Source: Microbacterium helvum (lineage in GTDB: Bacteria; Actinomycetota; Actinomycetes; Actinomycetales; Microbacteriaceae). From it: a stretch of DNA of 64,000 nt. The notes beneath the pieces are model-generated. The model searched no databases and had not been told where the DNA came from. It worked only from the letters and a program-made list of their open reading frames with translations. The translations under genes and the position numbers were made by a program. Positions 14,562 through 21,871 of this stretch are shown here, in pieces. The stretch's first letter is position 1, and each line of letters begins with the position of its first letter. The stretch spans positions 1 through 64,000 of the forward strand of contig NZ_JACXZS010000010.1 of NCBI RefSeq assembly GCF_014779795.1, in the 5' to 3' direction.

Positions 14562-16649
14562 GTGACCACCCCCACCCCCGCCGTCGCCGGCGGTCCGCTG
14601 CGCGAGCGCTCCGACGACGAGCTCGTCGCCGCGACGCGTGCGGGCGACGACGCCGCGTATGCGGTGCTGTGGGAGCGTCACTCCGCGAGCGGGCGCAACG
14701 CGGCCCGCGCCGTGAGCCCGAACGTCGACCCGGACGACCTCGTCTCGGAGTCGTTCACCTCGATCCTGTCGACGATCCGCAAGGGCGGCGGCCCCCAGGA
14801 CGGCTTCCGTCCCTACCTGTTCGCGACGATCCGCAACGTCGCCGCCTCGTGGGGGCGACGCACGAGCGAACTGCCGCTCGACGACCTCGACGAGCGGGCC
14901 GCGGACTCCGCCGTCGAGTTCGCCGAGCTCGTCGCCGACCGGTCGGTCCTGGCGCAGGCGTTCCGCGAGCTGCCGGAGCGCTGGCGGGAACTGCTCTGGT
15001 ACGTCGAGGTCGAGGGCATGAAGCCGCGAGAGATCGCGCCGCTGCTCGGCATGAGCGCCAACGCGGTGTCGGCGCTCGCGTACCGCGCGCGCGAGGGGTT
15101 CAAGCAGGCGTGGCTGCAGGCGCACATCAGCGACCCCGCCCGCCCCGCCGAATGCCGCTGGGTGTGCGAACTGCTCGTGGCCAGCGAGAAGAAGCCCGTC
15201 AAGCGGGGAGATCGCCGTCGCCTCGACGCGCACCTGCACGACTGCCAGGCGTGCCGCATCGTCGCGGCCGACCTCGAACACGTGTCGCAGAAGCTCCGCG
15301 CGGTGCTGCTGCCACTTGTCCTCGGCGGGGCTGGGGCCCTCGCCTACACCTCCGATGCCGCCCCGGCCGCGGCATCGGTGGTCGCCGGATCGCCCACCGG
15401 GGGTGGCGGGGCATCCGGTTCCGGGGGACAGGCGCCGGGGGGCGCCTCCGGCGGGGGTGTCGGCGCGGGGGGCGCCGGCACCGCTGCCGTCCCGGTCGCG
15501 GCGATCGGCGTCGGCGTCGGCGTGCTCGCCGTCGCCGCGGTGGCGGCCGTCGCGCTGGCCCTCGCACCGTCGTGGAGCCCACCGGCCGAGCAACCCGCTG
15601 CCGCCGACGTCAAGACCGCCGATCGGGATGCCGCCGACACTGCCGACGCGGCGGCCGACGACACGGCGACCGAGGTCGAGGTCGCTGAGCCGGCGGATGC
15701 GCCGCGGGCTGCGGATGACGGTGTCGATGCGCCCGTGACGTCGCCGCGTACGCCGATGCCCGAGACGCCGGACACCCTCAGCCCGGCAGCACCGGAGCCT
15801 GCGCCGGCGCCGCGGCCGAGCGCGCCGGTTCCCCAGCCGCAGCCCAGTGCACCGGCTCCCCGTCCGGAGCCTTCGCCGAGCGTTCCCGCGCCGGAACCCA
15901 CCACCCCCGCGCCGAAGCCGACCGCTCCTGCTCCGGAGCCGACCAGCCCCGCGCCGGAGCCGACGCCCACGCCCACGCCCACGCCGGATCCCACACCGAC
16001 ACCGACGCCGACTCCCACACCGACACCGACACCGACGCCCACGCCCACGCCAACGCCCACGCCGGATCCCGAGCCCGCGGTGACGCCCACCGCACGCCTC
16101 GACACACCGGACGACCTGTCAGCACCCGTCCCGGCGCCGATCACCGGGACCGGTGTCGCCGACGCGAGCGTCGTGCTGCTCGACGAGTCCGGGGCGACGC
16201 TGGCCCGCACGACCGCGGGCGCCGACGGTCGATTCTCGGCGACCATCCCGGGCGATCTGCTGCACGAGGGCATGACGGTGCGCGCCGTGCAGACGGGCCC
16301 GGATCTGCGCCCCTCAACTCCGAGCGCACCCGTGGGGCCGTTCACCCTGGCCGTGCCGACGGTGACCTCCAGTGATGGCACCCTCGACGCCCGCCTCGAG
16401 AACCTCGACTTCGACTTCCGTGCTGACGATCTGACACTGCTGCTGAGCGGTCAGCGCGGGCAGACCGTCGCGGTGTCGGTCGACGGGCGCTGGACCGGCA
16501 ATCTGCACACGCTGACCGGCGCGCCACTACGCCGCGCCGTGTATGACGTCGCACCCGGCGATCACGTGATCGGCATCCGCTATGTCGACCCCGCGACCGG
16601 TGCCGAGGGCCGCGTCTCTTACGTCACGCTGCACGTCCGCGCCCGCTGA
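14562..16649 (+). CDS. Sigma-70 factor fused to zinc anti-sigma motif, membrane helices and Pro-Thr stalk
   Basis: A 695-residue multidomain protein. Residues about 20-95 are sigma region 2 (DPDDLVSESFTSILSTIRKG), 125-185 region 4 (ELPERWRELLWYVEVEGMKP, then EIAPLLGMSANAVSALAYRA). Cys202, His224, Cys228 and Cys231 match the zinc-binding anti-sigma pattern (C-x21-H-x3-C-x2-C). Hydrophobic segments follow at about 247-262 and 309-335, then an acidic Ala/Asp region, a Pro-rich stalk with about 20 Thr-Pro pairs (440-505), and a beta-rich Ig-like end (505-695). GTG start with GAGGAGA. It looks like a sensor with regulator and envelope domain in one chain; ECF groups with fused C-terminal extensions are known. 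The ligand is unknown. Confidence 0.85.
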   Translation: MTTPTPAVAGGPLRERSDDELVAATRAGDDAAYAVLWERHSASGRNAARAVSPNVDPDDLVSESFTSILSTIRKGGGPQDGFRPYLFATIRNVAASWGRRTSELPLDDLDERAADSAVEFAELVADRSVLAQAFRELPERWRELLWYVEVEGMKPREIAPLLGMSANAVSALAYRAREGFKQAWLQAHISDPARPAECRWVCELLVASEKKPVKRGDRRRLDAHLHDCQACRIVAADLEHVSQKLRAVLLPLVLGGAGALAYTSDAAPAAASVVAGSPTGGGGASGSGGQAPGGASGGGVGAGGAGTAAVPVAAIGVGVGVLAVAAVAAVALALAPSWSPPAEQPAAADVKTADRDAADTADAAADDTATEVEVAEPADAPRAADDGVDAPVTSPRTPMPETPDTLSPAAPEPAPAPRPSAPVPQPQPSAPAPRPEPSPSVPAPEPTTPAPKPTAPAPEPTSPAPEPTPTPTPTPDPTPTPTPTPTPTPTPTPTPTPTPTPDPEPAVTPTARLDTPDDLSAPVPAPITGTGVADASVVLLDESGATLARTTAGADGRFSATIPGDLLHEGMTVRAVQTGPDLRPSTPSAPVGPFTLAVPTVTSSDGTLDARLENLDFDFRADDLTLLLSGQRGQTVAVSVDGRWTGNLHTLTGAPLRRAVYDVAPGDHVIGIRYVDPATGAEGRVSYVTLHVRAR

Positions 16650-16664
16650 GTTCGTCACCACTTG

Positions 16665-16814
16665 CTCGCCCCGCGGAGCGAGGCACGAGCGACGACGAAA
16701 CGCCGCAACCCGCCCATCGGACACGGCCACCTCGCCGACTCGTGCGCGTGGCCGGGTGTCGAGAGCGGCTCACGACGTTTCGTCTCCGCTCCTTCGTCGC
16801 TCCGCTCAACGACC
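16665..16814. repeat. Diverged copy of the GTCGTTGAGCGAGCG palindrome family
   Basis: Left arm around GCGGAGCGAGGCACGAGCG and GACGAAACGCCG, right arm around GACGTTTCGTCTCCGCTCC, then CGCTCCGCTCAACGACC. It is the same element as the two-copy locus at 30665-30885 but with more mismatches. It lies between the convergent sigma-fusion and reductase genes and may act as a terminator. Confidence 0.7.
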
Positions 16815-16823
16815 GGGACTTGC

Positions 16824-17447
16824 TCAACCGCCCATAGTGCCGGTCTGCACCGGACCCGCGGCGGGGCCGTAGCGCAGCTGCACGACGCCGAGCGGGCCCG
16901 ACGTCGCCGGTTCCAGCAGCGTCACGTTCGCCGGGGCGGCGCCGTCGGGGAAGACCTTCTTGCCCTGACCGAGCACGACCGGGTAGACCCACAGCGTCAG
17001 CACGTCGAACAGCTGCTCTCGCAGCAGGGTCTGCGCGAAGTCGATGCTGCCGATGACGTGGATGCTGTCGTGCCGGTCGCGCAGCGCGCCGACCTCGGCG
17101 GCGAGATCCGGGCCGAGCTGCGACGACCCCTGCCACGGGAGCGAGGGCGTGCCGCGCGACGCGACGTACTTCGGCACGGCGTCGAACTTGCGACCGATGC
17201 CTCCCTCGGGGCCGTCGGTGTGGTTCGGCCAGTACCCGGCGAAGATGTCGTACGTGCGGCGCCCGAGCAGGAGGGCGTCGAGGCCCTCGATGCCCTGCCA
17301 GATCGCCGCCCCGATCTGCTCGTCGGGGAACGGCGCCTGCCAGCCCCCGAACGGGAATCCGCCCGACGGGTCCTCTTCCGGACCGCCCGGCGCCTGCGCG
17401 ACTCCGTCGAGCGTGGTGAACAGATCGATGTAGATGCGGCCGGTCAT
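16824..17447 (-). CDS. Dihydrofolate reductase-like (RibD C-terminal) protein
   Basis: A 207-residue protein of the RibD C-terminal/dihydrofolate reductase fold. RIYIDLFTTLDGVAQAPGG is the standard first strand and loop, LLLGRRTYDIFAGYWP the NADPH-binding helix region, and VIGSIDFAQTLLREQLFDVL matches the family's (I/V)xGS element. Members are NADPH-dependent reductases, mostly of unknown substrate. ATG at 17447 with GAGGAGGCG upstream. It is the third gene of a three-gene unit with an HxlR-type regulator and a VOC protein, 30 bp from the regulator. It ends before a palindromic repeat. Confidence 0.87.
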   Translation of the reverse strand: MTGRIYIDLFTTLDGVAQAPGGPEEDPSGGFPFGGWQAPFPDEQIGAAIWQGIEGLDALLLGRRTYDIFAGYWPNHTDGPEGGIGRKFDAVPKYVASRGTPSLPWQGSSQLGPDLAAEVGALRDRHDSIHVIGSIDFAQTLLREQLFDVLTLWVYPVVLGQGKKVFPDGAAPANVTLLEPATSGPLGVVQLRYGPAAGPVQTGTMGG

Positions 17448-17477
17448 GACCGCCTCCTCTCCACAGTGGGAGCCGCC

Positions 17478-18191
17478 TCACGCGGCGAGCACGACCCCCG
17501 GTTCGATGCGGAACGTCTGCGCGAACCGCTCCAGCAGCGTCGCGTCTCCTGCGACGACGGCCAGCACCTCCTGGTCGATCGCCTCGGCCGGGGTGAGCTC
17601 TCCCGAGATGAGGCGACGGATGCCGGGGCCCGCGGCGAAGACCAGCTCGGGGTCGCCGGCGGTCGAGGCCTGGCCTCCGAGCTTCGGGTCGACCGGCCGT
17701 CCGGCCGGCTGCACCTGGGCGATGCGGAGTCCGTCGGCCGACACCTGCACCCGCAGCACTACATCGCCGACGTGGAGCTCATAGTCCGCCGGAGGGAGGG
17801 CGGTGGCGGCATCCATCCGAAAAGCGGTGCGCAGCGCCACCGTGAGCGAGTCCGCAGTCACGACGTCGTCGGGCTGCGGGTCGCCCATCTGCGCGAACCC
17901 CCACCGGCCGAGCGCGAGCACGATCGGCTCGAGCTCGCGGCCGTAGGGCGTCAGCTCGTAGACGAGGCCGCAGTGCAGCAGCGGAACGCGGCGCACCACT
18001 CCCCCCTCCTGCAGCTCTTTCAGCCGCGTCGAGAGGATGTTCGTCGGGATCTTGGGCAGTCCCTGCTTGAGGTCGGTGTAGCGCCGAGGGCCGACGAGCA
18101 GATCGCGGACGATGAGCAGCGCCCACCGCTCCCCGATCAGCTCGACGGCGGTCGTGACCCCGCAGTACTGCCCGTAGCTGCGGGAGGCCAC
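17478..18191 (-). CDS. HxlR-family regulator with C-terminal SCP2-like domain
   Basis: A 237-residue regulator. Residues about 5-105 are an HxlR winged helix with the conserved Cys (GQYCGVTTAVELIGERWALL) and YTDLKQGLPKIPTNILSTRL. The C-terminal 120 residues resemble an SCP2/sterol-carrier-like domain that may bind a hydrophobic ligand. GTG start directly abuts the TAA of the upstream VOC gene, so translation is probably coupled. The repeats before the operon (18658-18745) are candidate binding sites. HxlR proteins commonly respond to quinones, aldehydes or oxidative stress; the signal here is unknown. Confidence 0.87.
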   Translation of the reverse strand: MASRSYGQYCGVTTAVELIGERWALLIVRDLLVGPRRYTDLKQGLPKIPTNILSTRLKELQEGGVVRRVPLLHCGLVYELTPYGRELEPIVLALGRWGFAQMGDPQPDDVVTADSLTVALRTAFRMDAATALPPADYELHVGDVVLRVQVSADGLRIAQVQPAGRPVDPKLGGQASTAGDPELVFAAGPGIRRLISGELTPAEAIDQEVLAVVAGDATLLERFAQTFRIEPGVVLAA

Positions 18192-18629
18192 TTACGCGCT
18201 CGCCTGCTCCGCCACATAGGCGTCGGGGCCCTGCTCGACGGCCTGCGGCTCCATGAAGAAGAACTCCACGCCGTTGCCGTCGGGATCGTCGAGGTCGCGG
18301 CTGTACATGAAGCCGTAGTCCTTCGGCGCGGTCGGCTCGACACCACCGGCCGCGACACCGGCGGCGATGGCCTTGTCGACATCCTCGCGAGAGTCGCGGC
18401 TGAGCGCGATGAGCACCTGGGCCTGCCCGCGTGAGGGGACGATCTGCTTGTCGGTGAAGGTCGCGAAGTAGGCCTCGGTGACTGCCATGAAGTAGACGTT
18501 GTCGTCCCACACGATGCAGGCGGCGTTCTCGTCGGTGAACTGCGGATTGATACTCGCTCCCAGCGCCGTGTAGAAGGCCTTCGACCGTTCGAGGTCGGTC
18601 GTCTGGATGTTGACGAAGATGTGCGTCAT
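18192..18629 (-). CDS. VOC/glyoxalase superfamily protein
   Basis: A 145-residue protein of the vicinal oxygen chelate fold. THIFVNIQTTDLERSKAFYTALG is the classical first beta-alpha-beta unit, and the second half ends DDPDGNGVEFFFMEP with the metal-site Glu. Members include glyoxalase-like and resistance proteins; without all metal ligands aligned the activity is open. ATG 18629 is preceded by AAGGAGCACGGCA. First gene of the VOC - HxlR - reductase unit. Confidence 0.87.
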   Translation of the reverse strand: MTHIFVNIQTTDLERSKAFYTALGASINPQFTDENAACIVWDDNVYFMAVTEAYFATFTDKQIVPSRGQAQVLIALSRDSREDVDKAIAAGVAAGGVEPTAPKDYGFMYSRDLDDPDGNGVEFFFMEPQAVEQGPDAYVAEQASA

Positions 18630-18657
18630 TGCCGTGCTCCTTGGCATCTGTACGGGC

Positions 18658-18745
18658 GCTCACCCGGTTGGTGGGCTTGCTCACCCGGTTGGTGAGCTCG
18701 TCGAACCATGGTTGCAAAAAACAAGCTTGCTTGTCAATAGCAAGC
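18658..18745. promoter_or_regulatory. Direct and inverted repeats before the HxlR operon
   Basis: The 16-mer GCTCACCCGGTTGGTG occurs at 18658-18673 and 18679-18694, a 21-bp period (two helical turns). Upstream of it lie ACAAGC-TT-GCTTGT (18721-18734) and GCTTG-N7-CAAGC (18729-18745) in an AT-richer stretch. These would place a regulator on the promoter of the VOC-HxlR-reductase unit. GAGCTCGTCGAACC here resembles half of the REP in the response-regulator gene. Confidence 0.55.
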
Positions 18746-18809
18746 AACGCAGATTCCTCTCCCCCGTGAGGCGGATGCCACGACCCGCCCCGATCCGTAC
18801 CGTTGAGAC

Positions 18810-20087
18810 ATGTCCGACCACTCGCCCGCTCGTCCGCTCCGGCGCACGCCGCCGACCTCGCGCGAGCTGCGGGGCGACGTCTGGCTCGCCGCCGCCCTCT
18901 TCGTCTCGGCCATCCTCAGCAGCGCGCTCGGCTCGGTCGCCGGCGTGTACGGCGGCGACGCCGCGGAGGGCATGCAATGGGCTCTGCTGTACGCGTTCGC
19001 CCTCACCGCCCCGCTCGCCGTCCGCCGCCGGTACCCCGAGGTAGTCGTCGTGGCCGTCGCGGTCGTGTTTTTCGTGGGGGTCACGTTCCGCATCCCCGAC
19101 CTGTACGTCGGCAACGTCTCGATGTTCATCGCGATGTACACGGTCGGCGCCTGGGTCGACGATCGCCGCCGCGCGATGTGGGTGCGCGCGGGCGTCATCG
19201 TCGGCATGTTCGTGTGGCTGCTCGTCACGATGTTCCAGGCGGCGATCGACCCTTCCGACGACGCCCTCTCGAAGGCGGGGCTGTTCTCGCCGTTCGCGGC
19301 GATGCTGCTCATCCAGCTGCTCATCAACGCCGCGTTCTTCGGCGGCGCGTACTACATGGGCGATCGCGCGTACGGCGCCGCCTTGGAGAGAGCAGCGCTC
19401 GAAGAGCGCACGCACGAGCTCGAACGCGAGCGCGAGGTGACCGCCGCTCAGGCGGTCGCGCTGGACCGGGTGCGCATCGCACGCGAGCTGCACGATGTCG
19501 TCGCGCATCACGTGTCGGCGATGGGCGTGCAGGCGGGCGCGGCGAGGGCGGTGCTGGAGCGTGATCCGGATGCCGCCCGCACGGCGCTTCTCGGCGTCGA
19601 GGCGTCGGCGCGCTCGGCGCTGGTCGAGCTGCGACAGCTGCTCGAGACGCTGCGGACCTCTGCCGCCGACCCCGACGGCGGATCGACGGTGCATCTCTCG
19701 GCCCTGCCCGACCTCGTCGCGCACGCCAACGACAACGGCCTGCCCACCACCTTGACGATCGTCGGCGAGCCGGTGCCGCTGCCCGATCTCGTGCAGGTGA
19801 ACGTGTACCGGATCGCACAGGAGGCCCTCACGAACGCGCGCCGCCATGGCGGACCGGACGCCACCGCCGACGTCCGCCTGCGTTACGGCGGCGAGGCCGT
19901 CGAGCTCGAGGTCGTCAACACCGGGCGCGCGGTGGCCGCGCCGATGCGTCCGGGACTCGGCCTGGTCGGCATGCGCGAGCGTGCCGCAGCCTCTGGCGGC
20001 GAGCTCGAGACCGGCTCGCGAACCCGCGGCGGTTTCCTGGTGCGCCTGCGGGTGCCGCTGGCCGCACACGCGGAGGCGGTCGCATGA
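18810..20087 (+). CDS. Two-component sensor histidine kinase (HisKA_3 type)
   Basis: A 425-residue membrane sensor kinase of the NarL/DesK-like group. The N-terminal half has about five membrane helices. Residues about 195-270 form the dimerisation domain with phospho-acceptor His in RIARELHDVVAHHVSAM, and the C-terminal ATPase domain has the N box (YRIAQEALTNARRHGG) and GLGLVGMRERAA. ATG at 18810 with TACCGT exactly at -12 to -7, so probably leaderless. It overlaps the response regulator gene by 4 nt. No extracellular domain is evident; the signal may be sensed in or at the membrane. Confidence 0.92.
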   Translation: MSDHSPARPLRRTPPTSRELRGDVWLAAALFVSAILSSALGSVAGVYGGDAAEGMQWALLYAFALTAPLAVRRRYPEVVVVAVAVVFFVGVTFRIPDLYVGNVSMFIAMYTVGAWVDDRRRAMWVRAGVIVGMFVWLLVTMFQAAIDPSDDALSKAGLFSPFAAMLLIQLLINAAFFGGAYYMGDRAYGAALERAALEERTHELEREREVTAAQAVALDRVRIARELHDVVAHHVSAMGVQAGAARAVLERDPDAARTALLGVEASARSALVELRQLLETLRTSAADPDGGSTVHLSALPDLVAHANDNGLPTTLTIVGEPVPLPDLVQVNVYRIAQEALTNARRHGGPDATADVRLRYGGEAVELEVVNTGRAVAAPMRPGLGLVGMRERAAASGGELETGSRTRGGFLVRLRVPLAAHAEAVA

Positions 20088-20779
20088 CCGCGCCGATCCG
20101 TGTGCTCCTCGTCGACGACCATGCCGTCATGCGAGCGGGCTTCCGCATGATCCTCGAATCCACCGGCGACATCGCCGTGGTCGGAGAAGCCGCTGACGGC
20201 GCTGCGGCGGTGGCTGCGGCATCCACTCTCCATCCCGACGTGATCTGCATGGACGTCCAGATGCCCGACATGGACGGGCTCGAGGCCACGCGCCGGATCG
20301 TCGGCGACGCGACGAGCGGGGCGGCGGTGGTCGTGGTGACGACGTTCGACCGTGACGACTACCTGTTCGACGCCCTCGCCGCGGGGGCGAGCGGGTTCCT
20401 GCTCAAGAACGCCGGCCCCGAGGAGCTCATCGCGGCCGTGCGCGTGGCAGCCGCCGGGGACGCGCTGCTCGCACCCGAGGTCACCCGGCGCGTGATCGCC
20501 CGGTTCGCCACGCCGCCCGCCCTTCGACAGGCTCAGGGAGCGAGCGCACCGAAGCCGGTCACGGAGCTCGTCGAAGCGCGCCCCGGCGTCGACCTCACCG
20601 ACCGCGAGGCCGAGGTGCTGCAGCTCGTCGCACAGGCGATGAGCAACGCCGAGATCGCGCAGCGCCTGTACATCGGCGAGGCGACCGTCAAGACGCACGT
20701 GTCGAACGTGCTGCAGAAGCTCGGCGCGCGCGACCGCGTGGCCGCGGTGGTCTACGCGCACCGCCACGGCCTCGTCTGA
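20084..20779 (+). CDS. NarL/FixJ-type response regulator
   Basis: A 231-residue regulator. Receiver domain residues 1-125 with acidic pocket LLVDDHAV and phospho-acceptor Asp57 (VICMDVQMPD), and Lys108 in LLKNA. LuxR-type helix-turn-helix at about 168-228 (LTDREAEVLQLVAQAMSNAE, then ATVKTHVSNVLQKLGARDR). The linker (residues about 146-166, ALRQAQGASAPKPVTELVEA) is the translation of an inserted palindromic repeat, so it is longer than usual. ATG overlaps the kinase stop by 4 nt. Targets unknown. Confidence 0.92.
   Translation: MTAPIRVLLVDDHAVMRAGFRMILESTGDIAVVGEAADGAAAVAAASTLHPDVICMDVQMPDMDGLEATRRIVGDATSGAAVVVVTTFDRDDYLFDALAAGASGFLLKNAGPEELIAAVRVAAAGDALLAPEVTRRVIARFATPPALRQAQGASAPKPVTELVEARPGVDLTDREAEVLQLVAQAMSNAEIAQRLYIGEATVKTHVSNVLQKLGARDRVAAVVYAHRHGLV
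20522..20576. repeat. REP-type palindrome inside the response-regulator gene
   Basis: CTTCGACAGGCTC (20522-20534) pairs with GAGCTCGTCGAAG (20564-20576), two mismatches, 29 bp apart. The CTTCGACAGGCTCAGGG core is the widespread bacterial REP that in frame reads LRQAQG and TELVEA. It is inserted between receiver and HTH domains without breaking the frame. Confidence 0.8.
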
Positions 20780-20792
20780 TCCCACGCTGCTC

Positions 20793-20909
20793 GGCAGTCA
20801 CTTTGCACTGAGCCGCCGCCCGTCGGGCGCACGTTGTGACTGCGGAACAGTCGGCTCCGCAGTCACAACCTGCGCGCGATCCGCGTCGGGATAGCGAAAG
20901 GTGACTGCG
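20793..20909. repeat. Nested palindrome with CAGTCAC core
   Basis: Inner arms GTTGTGACTGCGGA (20833-20846) and TCCGCAGTCACAAC (20856-20869) are perfect, 14 bp, with a 9-nt loop. Outer arms GGCAGTCACTTTGC and GCGAAAGGTGACTGC (about 20793-20806 and 20893-20907) pair imperfectly. It sits between convergent response-regulator and FMN-reductase genes; a terminator or a single copy of a dispersed repeat. Confidence 0.65.
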
Positions 20910-20979
20910 GAGCCGGGGGACGATCCCCGCGCCCCGAGCCTACGAGGGGCTCAGGGCCGAGGCATCCACCCGAGATCGG

Positions 20980-21549
20980 TCAGGCCGCGACGGCGACCGG
21001 GGCGTAGCGCTCGATGAGGGCGGCGAAGGCCTCGAGGTAGGCGACCAGGAACTCGGCGGTCTGCTCGTTGGTGACCTCGCCGGTCTCGGTGAACAGACCC
21101 GGGGTGGTCTGCACGTACCCCTCGGGCTGACCCAGCGTCGGGGCGTTGAAGTGGCTGAGGATCGCCTTGAGGTGCTGCTGCGCGGCAGCGGTCGCGATCC
21201 CGCCGCCCGAGGTGCCGATGACGGCGGTGGGCTTGCCGTTGAACGAGCCCTGACCCCACGGGCGAGCGGCCCAGTCGAGGGCGTTCTTGAGCACGCCGGG
21301 GATGGAGCGGCTGTACTCGGGCGTGATGATGATGACGCCGTCGACGTCCTCGATGGCCTTCTTGAGGTCGCGCGCGACCTGCGGGTAGTCGGCGTCGAAA
21401 TCGGGCGAGTAGAACGGGAGGTCCTTGATCGGGATCTCGACGAGCGTGGTGCCCTCGGGCGCGAGACGCTCGAGAGCCTTCGCGAGGCGGCGGTTGATCG
21501 AGGTCGACGAGATGCTGCCGACGATGTAGCCGATGGTCCGGTCGGTCAT
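20980..21549 (-). CDS. NAD(P)H-dependent FMN reductase
   Basis: A 189-residue flavodoxin-fold oxidoreductase of the NADPH_FMN_red family. GSISSTSINRRLAKAL is the FMN-phosphate loop, and TPEYSRSIPGVLKNALDWAA the ring-binding and dimer motif (PEYNxSxPxxLKNAxDW class). Relatives reduce FMN, quinones, azo dyes or chromate. ATG at 21549 was chosen because AAGGAGCAGGACAT precedes it; the 22 extra upstream codons are not family-like. It stands alone, divergent from the ABC exporter genes. Confidence 0.9.
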   Translation of the reverse strand: MTDRTIGYIVGSISSTSINRRLAKALERLAPEGTTLVEIPIKDLPFYSPDFDADYPQVARDLKKAIEDVDGVIIITPEYSRSIPGVLKNALDWAARPWGQGSFNGKPTAVIGTSGGGIATAAAQQHLKAILSHFNAPTLGQPEGYVQTTPGLFTETGEVTNEQTAEFLVAYLEAFAALIERYAPVAVAA

Positions 21550-21871
21550 ATGTCCTGCTCCTTGAAAACAAAAGGCGTCCCCGATGGGGATCCACCGTGG
21601 ACGTTCCATCTCCATGCAAGCACATGGACCCGTGGTCTATTCCGACGTATGCAAAACGCCGACACACACCCTCGCCTCCGCCTGCGAACGCCCGTTCAAC
21701 CCTGTTCACTTGCGCTGTTTGTACGTCAAATGCGCGTATCCGCGTACGTTCAGCGCAAGTGAAACCATTCAGGGTCCGCCGCGCGGCGGACGTGCGGGAT
21801 CCCCCACAGGGGGGAGTCCGGGCGGGGTACGACTCCGTAGCCTCGAGTACGGGCAACCGAGAGGAGACAGG
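21550..21871. promoter_or_regulatory. Divergent intergenic region with repeat and palindrome
   Basis: About 320 bp with no convincing gene. It holds the leader of the FMN reductase (lower strand), 61-bp repeat copy 3 (21704-21764), an inverted repeat TCCCCC-aca-GGGGGGA (21800-21815) and a probable promoter for the ABC operon: TAGCCT at 21838-21843, then a leader with GAGGAGACAGG before ATG 21872. Confidence 0.55.
21704..21764. repeat. 61-bp palindromic element, copy 3
   Basis: GTTCACTTGCGCTG and CAGCGCAAGTGAAA around a 33-bp centre beginning TTTGTAC and ending GTACGTT. The centre ends are the mirror image of copy 2 (AACGTAC ... GTACAAA), so this copy is in the opposite orientation. It lies in a divergent promoter region, which argues that the family is not simply a terminator. 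Confidence 0.85.

Noticed and set aside
15950..16080. Thr-Pro coding repeats considered as a CRISPR or tandem-repeat array
   Set aside because: Repeats are short, continuous, in frame with a stalk protein and lack spacers.
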